In this document: positions 56,941-64,000 of the stretch, piece after piece
Layout of the letters: each line of letters starts with the position of its first letter
How positions within the stretch are numbered: position 1 is the stretch's first letter
The notes under the pieces: generated by a model
Seen by the model: only the letters and a program-made list of their open reading frames with translations
Databases searched by the model: none
Told to the model about the DNA's origin: nothing
Position numbers and translations under genes: made by a program
Assembly: GCF_918741285.1 (NCBI RefSeq)
Contig: NZ_CAKKNC010000008.1
Span: 124,001-188,000 of the forward strand
Reading direction: 5' to 3'
Source of the DNA: Sphingobium sp. CECT 9361
Lineage (GTDB): Bacteria; Pseudomonadota; Alphaproteobacteria; Sphingomonadales; Sphingomonadaceae
DNA: 64,000 nt

Positions 56941-57456
56941 ATGAATTATGTCGCTACGCCAGTTGCCAGCCGCCTGACCGGCCTTTCCATTGACCTGCTA
57001 CGGGAATGGACGGTTCGGCGCGCGCTCATTCCGGCAGACGAACGGCCTGGTCGCAAGGGTGCGCCGGCGCAATATAGCTGGCAGACGATCCTTGTCCTCC
57101 GCTTGGCAACGACGCTGCATCGCCAGTTCCGCATTGAGCTGCAGGGGCACAAGGACCTGTTCGACAGCCTGCGCCAGACACTGAAGGGCACTTCGTTCAT
57201 TGCGCTGTGGGGGCGACGTATCGCCTTTTATGGCAATGATCGTTGGGAGTTGCTGGGCGCCGGCGATACCCCGGCGTCTGGCGAAGACGCCCTCATCCTC
57301 GGTCTCGATCAACATCTCGATATCCTCCGCGAGGGCTTTGCCCTGCCATCACCTGTGCGCCGCGAAGGCCAGCTTGAATTGTTTCCGGTCCGCGCGGTGC
57401 GTGACACGGCCGCTTCGCCGGCCATGCCTGCAAGAGCTAAGGCAGCCGGGCGATGA
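56941..57456 (+). CDS. MerR-like DNA-binding protein of the methyltransferase operon
   Basis: The 171-residue protein starts MNYVATPVASRLTGLSIDLL, a winged-helix MerR-type HTH with the expected wing-like RKGAPAQYSWQTILVLRLAT. The rest (helices about 60-80, then a small beta part FIALWGRRIAFYGNDRWELL) is not a recognised domain. I choose the ATG at 56941; no Shine-Dalgarno is visible, so the mRNA may be leaderless. It overlaps the methyltransferase gene by four bases. Probable role: control of the operon through the TACCCG array. Confidence 0.75.
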   Translation: MNYVATPVASRLTGLSIDLLREWTVRRALIPADERPGRKGAPAQYSWQTILVLRLATTLHRQFRIELQGHKDLFDSLRQTLKGTSFIALWGRRIAFYGNDRWELLGAGDTPASGEDALILGLDQHLDILREGFALPSPVRREGQLELFPVRAVRDTAASPAMPARAKAAGR

Positions 57457-60400
57457 GCGAGATGCTGCAGGGTTGGCTCGACCGCCTCGGCTATTCGGCC
57501 GAGCCGGCGCAACTGCATCTGCGGACCGACGACGTCCCGGACACGCACCCTTACGCGCTCGAACTACGCGCGATGCTGAGCGACGACGGGGCGATCGGCG
57601 CGCGCGCAGTCTTCGATGTCGAAGGCGTGCCTGCGGTCGTGTTCGTCTCCCGCGAGGATCAGCCGCTGTCGCGCGACCAGCTCGACACTATCCGCCAGCG
57701 CATCTGGAACCAGAACCTCGCCACCGTCGTGATCGATGTGCGCGGCGACACCGCCGTCGCCTTACCGGTCCGGCGCCTCAAGAATGCACAGGAGCGTCTG
57801 ACGCTCGCCGAGGCGGCCCCCGATGGCCCCTTTTCGGCACTGGAGGTCGCATCGGCGAATCTCTCTGAGCGCCTACCCAAATGGTTCGAGTTGCGCGCCC
57901 GCGTCGATCGCAAACTCTTGGAAAATCTCTCGGCTGCCGTGGAAATCCTGGCGGAAGAAGGCTTCAAGCAGCGGGACGATCTAGACCCCGAACAACGCGA
58001 GCGGCTCTGGCGCCGTCTCGCCGAACTGCTGATGGGGCAAATACTTTTCATCTCCTATCTCGAACATCGTCAGATCGTCGGCGCACACTATCGGAAGCGG
58101 CGCGGCGTGACCTCCCTCCATGAACTTGTCACGGCCAGCGACCGGGACGGCATCATCAAGCTGATCGATTGCCTGCGACAGGACTTCAACGGCGACTTCC
58201 TGGGGGACGATCGCCACGATCCCTGGTCGGAACTCGACAGCAAAGGTTTCCTAACGCTCGATTCGTTCCTGCGACGCACCAACATGCGCACCGGCCAGGG
58301 ATCATTCTGGAATTACGACTTTAGCTACATTCCGGTCGAGTTGCTGTCGGGCCTCTACGAGGAGTTGCTCTCCGACGAGCAGCAGGAGCGTGACGGCGCA
58401 TATTATACGCCCCGGCACCTTGCGATGCTGGCGGTCGAACAGGTCCTGGCGCTTTCGGACAACCCGCTGGCAGAACGGATTTTCGATGGCGCGTGCGGGT
58501 CGGGTATTCTGCTCACCACCGCTTTTCGCCGGCTGCTCGCCCATGCGGAGGCGATTTCCGGCCGCCAGCTCGGTTTCAAGGAACGCGGCGAACTGCTGCA
58601 GCGCCAGATCTTCGGTGCCGACATCAACGAGATGGCATGCCGAGTGACGGCGTTCAGCCTCTATCTCTCGGTGCTTGAAGGTCTCGATCCCGCGGACATC
58701 CTCACCGCCCAGGAGCGCGAGCAGGTCAAGCTTCCGTCGCTCAAGCAGACCAATCTCTTCTATGGCGCAACTGGCGACCTGTTCAGTCCGAAGCACGGTT
58801 TCACGGGGAAGCGCTTCACGCTGATCCTGTCGAACCCGCCTTGGACTGAGCCCCCCGGCGATGTGAAGACCAGTGCGGACGTCTGGGCCGAATCGACCGA
58901 TATTCCCTTCGTGCGACGGCAGATCGCCGGGGCGTTCGCCATGCGTGCGCTCGACTTCGTCGAGGGCGGCGGCAAGATCTGCCTCATCCTCCCGATCGGG
59001 CAATTCCTCGGCGCGTCCAGCGCGGTCTTTGTCAGCGAATTTCTCGAACGTGTTAAGCCGCTCCGGTTGATCAATTTCGGCGATCTTCAGCAGCTCCTGT
59101 TCCCGACCGCGGCGAACACATGCCATTTGTTTGTCGGGACAGCGCGGCCCGCAGCCGAATCCCGCGACGACGGCGTAGAACGAATCCGGGCAACACGCAT
59201 CCCGCACGGCGAAAGCTTCGACTATTGCGTGCCCAAAGCCGATCTCAGCCTGGCGTTCGGTCGTCTCACCATGCAGACCGCTGATCGCCATTTCCTCGAT
59301 ACGAGGTCGATCGCGCAGGACCCTCAACGTCTCATCACCTATATGTGGGGCGACGCAAACGATCTGTCTCTTTGGTCGCGGCTCAGTGCGCTTGGCTCGT
59401 TTGGCGACCTCTGGAAAGGCCCGCAGGAATTCCGGCAATGGGTCAACCGGAAAGGCGTGCATCTCGAAGACAAGAGCCGCACACCGGAAAGCGCTGACCG
59501 GCTCAAGAACATGAAGCATGTTCCGATTGAGGCGCTGCGCACCGGCGCACCAGTGCTCCATCCCGATCGCCTTAGTGCCTGGCCCCCTTCGCGCACGACC
59601 GTCGTCGGGCTGAACGACAGCCTGATGTCGGTGTTCGACGGGCCCCGTGTGCTGTTCCCGGACGGCTTCTCGCGCGCGGAGTTATCGATTCGCGCCGTTT
59701 TCTTCGATAAACCTGCGAGCTTCACCCACAGCGTCGGCGTGATCTCCGGGGCGTCTGTCGATGCCCCCTTGCTCCGCTTTGCAACCATCTATCTGCGCTC
59801 AAGCCTCGCCCGCTATTTCCTGATGATGCGCGCATGGAAGATGCTCGCGGAACGGAACGGCGTCCATCTCAAGGATGTCGAGACCTTCCCCTTCTTCCGC
59901 CCCGAGATGGCTCCTGATCCCTCCAAGGCGCTCGTCGCGATGCAGGCCATCAGCGACTGGTTGATCGCGCTGGAGAGCGTACCCGAATTGCAGCAAGCGG
60001 CACGCTACGAAGCCGACCAGGCGACGCTCGACGAGCATGTCTTCAATTTCTTCGATCTCGGCGCGACCGAGAAGGAATTGGTGCGCGAGACGGTCGACAA
60101 GCTGATGCCGGCGATCCGTCCGCGCGGCTTCAAGCGGATGCGCGAGCTGGCGCAACTTCGGCTCGCTCATGGCGACCTCGATGCCTACGCCCGCACGCTC
60201 GGTCGCGCATTGACCGAGTGGCGAGAACGGATGGGGGGTCAGGGGCAGTTCGAGGTCGGCGTGATGGCGAGCGAACCAAGCCGGGCGGGACCGCTCGGCA
60301 TCGTGCGCGTGCGGTATCGCCCGGACGTGACTGATAAACCTGTTCTGGACCGCAGCCAGATAGATGACGCGCTGGTGCTTGCCACCGTTGCGCAGCTTCG

Positions 60401-60611
60401 TGAGGCTGGGCTGACGGTCATCCCGTCGGGCGATGCTATGCAACTAGTTCCTGACACGCAGATATGGAACGGCGGCGATCTCTATCTCGTACGCCCGCTC
60501 GCCCGCCGAAGTTGGACCGTTCGCCATGCGCTACGCGACGCCGAGCAGATGGTCCGCACAGTGCAGCGCGTGGCGGCCGACCCTTCTCCATCGAAGCGAG
60601 TGCCTGCGTGA
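57453..60611 (+). CDS. N6-adenine DNA methyltransferase-like protein (restriction-modification type)
   Basis: The 1,052-residue protein has the gamma-type N6-adenine methyltransferase pattern: YYTPRHLAML (about 313), SAM-binding motif I FDGACGSGILLTTAF (about 344-358) and catalytic motif IV LSNPPW (NPPW at 461-464). The N-terminal 300 residues are mixed alpha/beta followed by helices and have no recognised domain. The C-terminal 450 residues may recognise the target sequence. The length and layout resemble type IIG, type I HsdM-like or PglX-like enzymes, but I see no helicase, and no clear nuclease motif in this chain. It overlaps its neighbours by four bases on each side. Confidence 0.85.
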   Translation: MSEMLQGWLDRLGYSAEPAQLHLRTDDVPDTHPYALELRAMLSDDGAIGARAVFDVEGVPAVVFVSREDQPLSRDQLDTIRQRIWNQNLATVVIDVRGDTAVALPVRRLKNAQERLTLAEAAPDGPFSALEVASANLSERLPKWFELRARVDRKLLENLSAAVEILAEEGFKQRDDLDPEQRERLWRRLAELLMGQILFISYLEHRQIVGAHYRKRRGVTSLHELVTASDRDGIIKLIDCLRQDFNGDFLGDDRHDPWSELDSKGFLTLDSFLRRTNMRTGQGSFWNYDFSYIPVELLSGLYEELLSDEQQERDGAYYTPRHLAMLAVEQVLALSDNPLAERIFDGACGSGILLTTAFRRLLAHAEAISGRQLGFKERGELLQRQIFGADINEMACRVTAFSLYLSVLEGLDPADILTAQEREQVKLPSLKQTNLFYGATGDLFSPKHGFTGKRFTLILSNPPWTEPPGDVKTSADVWAESTDIPFVRRQIAGAFAMRALDFVEGGGKICLILPIGQFLGASSAVFVSEFLERVKPLRLINFGDLQQLLFPTAANTCHLFVGTARPAAESRDDGVERIRATRIPHGESFDYCVPKADLSLAFGRLTMQTADRHFLDTRSIAQDPQRLITYMWGDANDLSLWSRLSALGSFGDLWKGPQEFRQWVNRKGVHLEDKSRTPESADRLKNMKHVPIEALRTGAPVLHPDRLSAWPPSRTTVVGLNDSLMSVFDGPRVLFPDGFSRAELSIRAVFFDKPASFTHSVGVISGASVDAPLLRFATIYLRSSLARYFLMMRAWKMLAERNGVHLKDVETFPFFRPEMAPDPSKALVAMQAISDWLIALESVPELQQAARYEADQATLDEHVFNFFDLGATEKELVRETVDKLMPAIRPRGFKRMRELAQLRLAHGDLDAYARTLGRALTEWRERMGGQGQFEVGVMASEPSRAGPLGIVRVRYRPDVTDKPVLDRSQIDDALVLATVAQLREAGLTVIPSGDAMQLVPDTQIWNGGDLYLVRPLARRSWTVRHALRDAEQMVRTVQRVAADPSPSKRVPA

Positions 60612-61378
60612 CTGGCACATCCGACTGGCTAACGGCATTTCCTCTCCAAAGCGCGACCGAGGCGGTTGACGCGCTAATGGAGAGTTGGTCCACGCTTGCC
60701 GCTCACCAAAAGCCAGGCTTCCATCCGAAACTTCATGAACCCGTGCTCACAAAGGCGCTGAAGACCCATGCTGAGTTGGTGACGGGCCGGCGCCGTGGTC
60801 TGCTCGGCCACTGGTCCGCCGAGAATGTCATTCTGGAAATGGATCTCGAAACGGCGGAGGTTCAAGAGGAGCGACGGACTGATATCGTCTACAGCTTCAA
60901 CACCACCACTCAATCCGTTGCGTTGGTATTCGAGTTCAAGAAGATGAGCCGCTTCAAGGCCGACCGGGATCATTATCTTGGCGACAAGGGTCTGGGCCGC
61001 TTCGTGACCGGCATCTACGCGCGCGGGGAAGCTGTCGCCGCGATGGTCGCTATGCTGACCGATCCCAAGCACGATGTGCTGACGCCGCTGTGCGAAGAGT
61101 TGTCCAACGCGGCCCGATCGACAACTCTTCGGCTGAGACCGTCACCGACGGGCGGCGCTTTTGAGGCCCCTTCGACGATGTTTCCCGCCGCTGATTTCGA
61201 CACCGAACATGACCGGGACGCGCATCTCGCACCGATCCATGGGACGATCAGGGTCGCACATTTCTTTCTGGAATTCGGCTATTCCGTCTCCAGCCAGCGG
61301 TCCGCTAGATCGCGGAAGAAGATCGCAAAGGTTGAGCTCATAGAGAAGGCGTTACCACAATCCGGGGTTCGCGACTGA
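60608..61378 (+). CDS. Putative PD-(D/E)XK nuclease of the methyltransferase operon
   Basis: The 256-residue protein begins at GTG within a GTGA overlap with the methyltransferase stop. The segment RRTDIVYSF followed 15 residues later by VALVFEFKKM matches the PD-(D/E)XK nuclease pattern (Asp, then Glu-x-Lys after hydrophobic beta strands). The remainder is helical. Together with the methyltransferase it could be the cutting subunit of a restriction-type system. The nuclease assignment rests on the motif only. The frame is open upstream, but that part overlaps the methyltransferase gene. Confidence 0.7.
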   Translation: MTGTSDWLTAFPLQSATEAVDALMESWSTLAAHQKPGFHPKLHEPVLTKALKTHAELVTGRRRGLLGHWSAENVILEMDLETAEVQEERRTDIVYSFNTTTQSVALVFEFKKMSRFKADRDHYLGDKGLGRFVTGIYARGEAVAAMVAMLTDPKHDVLTPLCEELSNAARSTTLRLRPSPTGGAFEAPSTMFPAADFDTEHDRDAHLAPIHGTIRVAHFFLEFGYSVSSQRSARSRKKIAKVELIEKALPQSGVRD

Positions 61379-61391
61379 TGGGGGCCGCATT

Positions 61392-61844
61392 ATGACAGCG
61401 TCTTCCGCACAGTTTCTTATCCCTATCATCGCGTCGCTCGGCGCCGCCCTGATCGCCGGTATCGCGAGCTATGTCGCAGGGCGCGGGATGCGCTCGCATG
61501 AGTGGAAGCTTGGGCTTGTCCGCGAGCGCCTGTTGGAACGGCAACGGCTCTACGCGAAGTTCATCGCGGAAGCGGACCGCAATGTGCTGCTCGTCGCAGG
61601 GGCCGGTTCGAAGTCGATCGACAACGTCACGCCGTTGCTTGCGCTCTACGCGGAGATATCCCTTCTCTCCACCGATGCCGTGCAGCAGTGCGCGAAGCGA
61701 GTTTGCGATTTGGCGCTTTCAGCCAACGGCAGAGAAAGCAGCGGGGAGGACGGCGATCACTTCGCGGCGAAATGCGCGTTCGTCGATGCGGCCCGAAGTG
61801 AGCTCAAAGCGATTGAAGTAGGCGCGCGCTCGGCAGCCCCCTGA
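61392..61844 (+). CDS. Small membrane-anchored protein of unknown function
   Basis: The 150-residue protein has one N-terminal helix (PIIASLGAALIAGIASYVAG, about 11-30) and a helical cytoplasmic part (EWKLGLVRERLLERQRLYAK). It starts 13 bases after the nuclease gene, so it is probably the fourth gene of the same operon. I do not recognise a family. Similar N-anchored small proteins are seen in defence islands. Confidence 0.6.
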   Translation: MTASSAQFLIPIIASLGAALIAGIASYVAGRGMRSHEWKLGLVRERLLERQRLYAKFIAEADRNVLLVAGAGSKSIDNVTPLLALYAEISLLSTDAVQQCAKRVCDLALSANGRESSGEDGDHFAAKCAFVDAARSELKAIEVGARSAAP

Positions 61845-62105
61845 TCGATGGAGGATGGCCCGGTCGTGCCGAACTTGGTCCTATTCGACGATCCTCAGCC
61901 CGCACCGCGCTCATCGTCGCGGGTCCGGTATTGCAATTTGAATGGACCGGCGTAGTTTCTGGCGTGCGCCGCTATCGTCGGCGCGGCCGCTGCCTTGGCG
62001 AAGGATCGTTGATCCAACGAATTTTGCTCTGTTGTGACCGCAACTTTATTCGGCCGCTAGAGAGATGAGCAGCGCATCTTCAAGGCCGGAATGAAGGATG
62101 CGACG

Positions 62106-63197
62106 ATGTACTCCACTCTCGATGGCGCCAAGAAGTGCGCCAAGCAGCTCAAGCGCCTCCTCCAGGCCAGCGCGATGATTTTTCCGCTGTCCGAATGCCA
62201 GAATGCCGTCGCTGTGGCGGGTGGCTATCGCAGTTGGCACGATCTCAACGCCCGGATCGGTCAGCGGCAGGGCGCGGCCAGTCCGTATGATTATTGGGGG
62301 AATCTGATCAAGGCGCTGCCGCAGGCTTGCCATCGTCCGGTATCGGCTTCTCTCGATCAGAAGAGTAAGGGAGCGCTGACACCCTCAGACCTGTGGGTGC
62401 GCGATGTCCTTCCCTATGCGCTCAGTCTTGAGATCGTCCTTCGGGCGAACGCATCGTTGCTGCGGCCTGGTTCGGGTCCGGGGCAGCGTCTGCGCCTTGC
62501 GATCATCTCGGGAATGCTGCTGAATGTCGAAGGCGGTTCCGGCTTCACGCCTAAGCTTGATCCCAAACGGCTATGGCTGACCTTCGAGGGAACGCCTGTA
62601 TCGATACTGCCCAACCTCGCGCGCGATCCGAATTTCGATGTCGCCCTGCACTCGCTGGTCGATGCCGGCATCTTGGTGGTCGAGAAGAACATGACGACGG
62701 TCCAGATCGCGGATGACTCGGAACTGCACACAGAGATTCTGCGCCGGGCGTCGCAATGGGGAGCGCCGCAGACACCGCCGGTCGACTATGAGCAGATGGA
62801 CGACGATCTGGCCGCCGCGCTCGCCCATCAAGAGGGGATCGAATGGCGCGATGCTGGCCCCAAGGTCCCCTACGATGAACTGGAGCATCGAGGGGTTCTC
62901 CTCCAGAGCCGCTACTCGGTCGCACATGAATTGCAGACGATGAAGGCCGTCGTGGACGCAATGCCTGATGACGTGCGGCTACGTGTCTCCACAATCTGGT
63001 GCGATTCCAAAGCCTCCGCCATCTACAGCGTCACGGTTACGCTCGGCATGGATCGACGCGGACTCGCCGATGCCATCTGCGACAGTTTCCGCACCGCAAC
63101 GAGCGGGTTTAACGGCATTTTCGTCGAACATGGAGACGACCAGAAATTCTTTGATCCAGAATGGCCAGGCGATGAAGAGCTTGAACTACTGGCTTAA
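62106..63197 (+). CDS. Hypothetical protein with a mobile-element-type N-terminal motif
   Basis: I start at ATG 62106, with AAGGA about eight bases upstream; the frame is open from 62091. The 363-residue protein begins with TLDGAKKCAKQLKRLLQASA and then GGYRSWHDLNARIG. That Gly-Tyr-x-Ser-Trp-x-x-Leu pattern occurs at the N-terminus of many uncharacterised proteins on plasmids and islands. The rest, mixed alpha/beta, is unfamiliar. Function unknown. The 261-base gap before it has no supported gene. Confidence 0.6.
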   Translation: MYSTLDGAKKCAKQLKRLLQASAMIFPLSECQNAVAVAGGYRSWHDLNARIGQRQGAASPYDYWGNLIKALPQACHRPVSASLDQKSKGALTPSDLWVRDVLPYALSLEIVLRANASLLRPGSGPGQRLRLAIISGMLLNVEGGSGFTPKLDPKRLWLTFEGTPVSILPNLARDPNFDVALHSLVDAGILVVEKNMTTVQIADDSELHTEILRRASQWGAPQTPPVDYEQMDDDLAAALAHQEGIEWRDAGPKVPYDELEHRGVLLQSRYSVAHELQTMKAVVDAMPDDVRLRVSTIWCDSKASAIYSVTVTLGMDRRGLADAICDSFRTATSGFNGIFVEHGDDQKFFDPEWPGDEELELLA

Positions 63198-63325
63198 CCG
63201 GAGGCATGGCCTGAAAGTCGATATACTCGCCGACGACGGGGATGAGCGCATCCGCCGTCGGCGGCGTGTAGGACGGCGAATGGCACAATAGGCCAAATTG
63301 AACGGGGCGGTCTCGGCGGATTCGC

Positions 63326-63724
63326 CTAGTGCCGGGCAGCGCAGATAAGAACGGACGGCGGCGCAGTCCATGTCTCTGTCCAAGGGTTTACCACCGCGAT
63401 GCCGCAATCGGTCAAGTCGATGACATTGCGAATCGCTAACCGTGCGCCGCGCTGGCGCCGCGATGTCAGGATAGGCCAAGGTGGCACCGCTATCGAACGA
63501 TAGCCCCCCGGCCAGATCGACCTCGAACATCGGCAGCGCGGCCACCATCGGCGCGTCCCGACGGCGGTCTTCGGGCGGCAGCGCCAAGCCATAGAAGATT
63601 TCCGCCTGCGTCAATGTCGTGGTGAAGCGCCCTCCGTCGGTCGCTGCCCGATCCACGCGATCACCGCTGCGTCGGGCTCGCGCCGCATCAGCTCGGAGAT
63701 GACGTTGATGCCGGGGACGATCAT
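63326..63724 (-). pseudogene. Decayed FitB/VapC-type PIN toxin
   Basis: From ATG 63724, overlapping the antitoxin stop by four bases, the frame reads MIVPGINVISELMRREPDAA, clearly PIN-toxin-like (canonical MILLDTNVISELMR), but the first catalytic aspartate is glycine. The first frame then ends early. Continuity needs a shift to a second frame (RFTTTLTQAEIFYGLALPP) and another to a third (RLAIRNVIDLTDCGIAVVNP), with the usual segment containing acidic residues missing between them. The toxin cannot be active as written. Confidence 0.8.
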
Positions 63725-63969
63725 TCGCCAAAGTTCACCGGCCGCTGGATGGCCTCGCGGGGCGTCTCGGGAAGCTCGACACCGCCGAGCGGACCGAAGC
63801 GCCGATGGATCGCTTGCGCGAGATTGCGGGGGCGCGGATCATCGGTCGAAAGCGCTGAGCGCAAGATGTCGCGCGCTTCGTCCTCCATAGAGTGGCCGTT
63901 GATCGCGGCGCGCACGCGCAGCCGCTTCTCGATCGCGTCGTCGATGTTTCGGATCGTTATCACCGCCAT
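63721..63969 (-). CDS. FitA/VapB-type antitoxin
   Basis: The 82-residue protein starts MAVITIRNIDDAIEKRLRVR, the ribbon-helix-helix fold of FitA/VapB antitoxins, and has a C-terminal tail (LGGVELPETPREAIQRP) that would bind the toxin. It is intact, although the downstream toxin gene is decayed. The start is the ATG at 63969, rather than the in-frame ATG at 63981. Confidence 0.82.
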   Translation of the reverse strand: MAVITIRNIDDAIEKRLRVRAAINGHSMEDEARDILRSALSTDDPRPRNLAQAIHRRFGPLGGVELPETPREAIQRPVNFGE

Positions 63970-64000
63970 GCTGACCTCCATAAGTCAATGACTGCATGTC

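Noticed and set aside
58302..59561. 419-codon minus-strand frame opposite the methyltransferase
   Set aside because: Antisense shadow; the plus-strand frame holds the catalytic motifs.
57453..61378. BREX or DISARM assignment
   Set aside because: There is no PglZ phosphatase, BrxC ATPase, helicase or DrmB-like gene next to the methyltransferase.

Overview
The window most likely comes from an aerobic anoxygenic phototrophic alphaproteobacterium of the Sphingomonadales. The evidence is a bacteriochlorophyll gene cluster ordered bchF-bchN-bchB-bchH with ppaA/ppsR beside it, sphingomonad-type palindromic repeats, many TonB-dependent receptors of the DIIVTA type, a spinster-like MFS carrier, and GC-rich coding sequence. 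No rRNA, tRNA, CRISPR array, integrase or transposase was recognised.

Bases 1-13,800 hold half of a photosynthesis gene cluster. The minus-strand operon bchF-bchN-bchB-bchH (bchH runs off the left edge) makes bacteriochlorophyllide. The plus strand carries the B12-type antirepressor ppaA, the repressor ppsR, then bchG, a PucC/LhaA-like carrier, bchP, tspO and a small membrane protein. TGT-N12-ACA boxes, the PpsR/CrtJ consensus, lie between bchF and ppaA (two perfect copies), before bchG (one near-match), and before a membrane-anchored cytochrome c (one perfect copy). The cytochrome may therefore belong to the photosynthetic regulon. A 77-base palindrome sits in frame inside bchB, and a related one lies between bchN and bchB.

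Bases 13,800-41,200 are mostly housekeeping: htpG, an I78 inhibitor lipoprotein, rnd, aspS, an S24-type repressor without its catalytic serine, an LplT-like carrier, pgsA-moaD-moaE, oxyR with a TauE/SafE exporter, serine acetyltransferase-DUF2794, and DUF2157. A phosphate-starvation locus follows: a phosphate-selective porin, an AsmA-like protein, and pstSCAB-phoU-phoB behind a clear three-repeat Pho box. Next come a LytTR two-component pair, two small unknown proteins and a periplasmic cytochrome c.

Bases 41,200-56,300 form an accessory region with lower GC and internal duplications. It has two paralogous exported proteins of unknown function with related leaders, a DUF4185-like exported protein, an MFS carrier, an IclR regulator, two TonB-dependent receptors sharing a nearly identical 500-base promoter and N-terminal segment, a class C beta-lactamase-like protein that has lost the SxxK catalytic motif, and a PepSY membrane protein. 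The second receptor is broken by one TGG-to-TAG change. The region looks like an outer-membrane uptake and modification locus of unknown substrate that is still rearranging.

Bases 56,870-63,970 look like a defence or mobile region. An operator-like array of TACCCG/CGGG repeats precedes a tightly overlapping operon: a MerR-like DNA-binding protein, a 1,052-residue N6-adenine methyltransferase-like protein, a putative PD-(D/E)XK nuclease and a small membrane-anchored protein. I do not recognise this as a named system, and it is the best candidate here for something undescribed. It is followed by an unknown 363-residue protein and a FitAB/VapBC-type module whose antitoxin is intact while the toxin is decayed.
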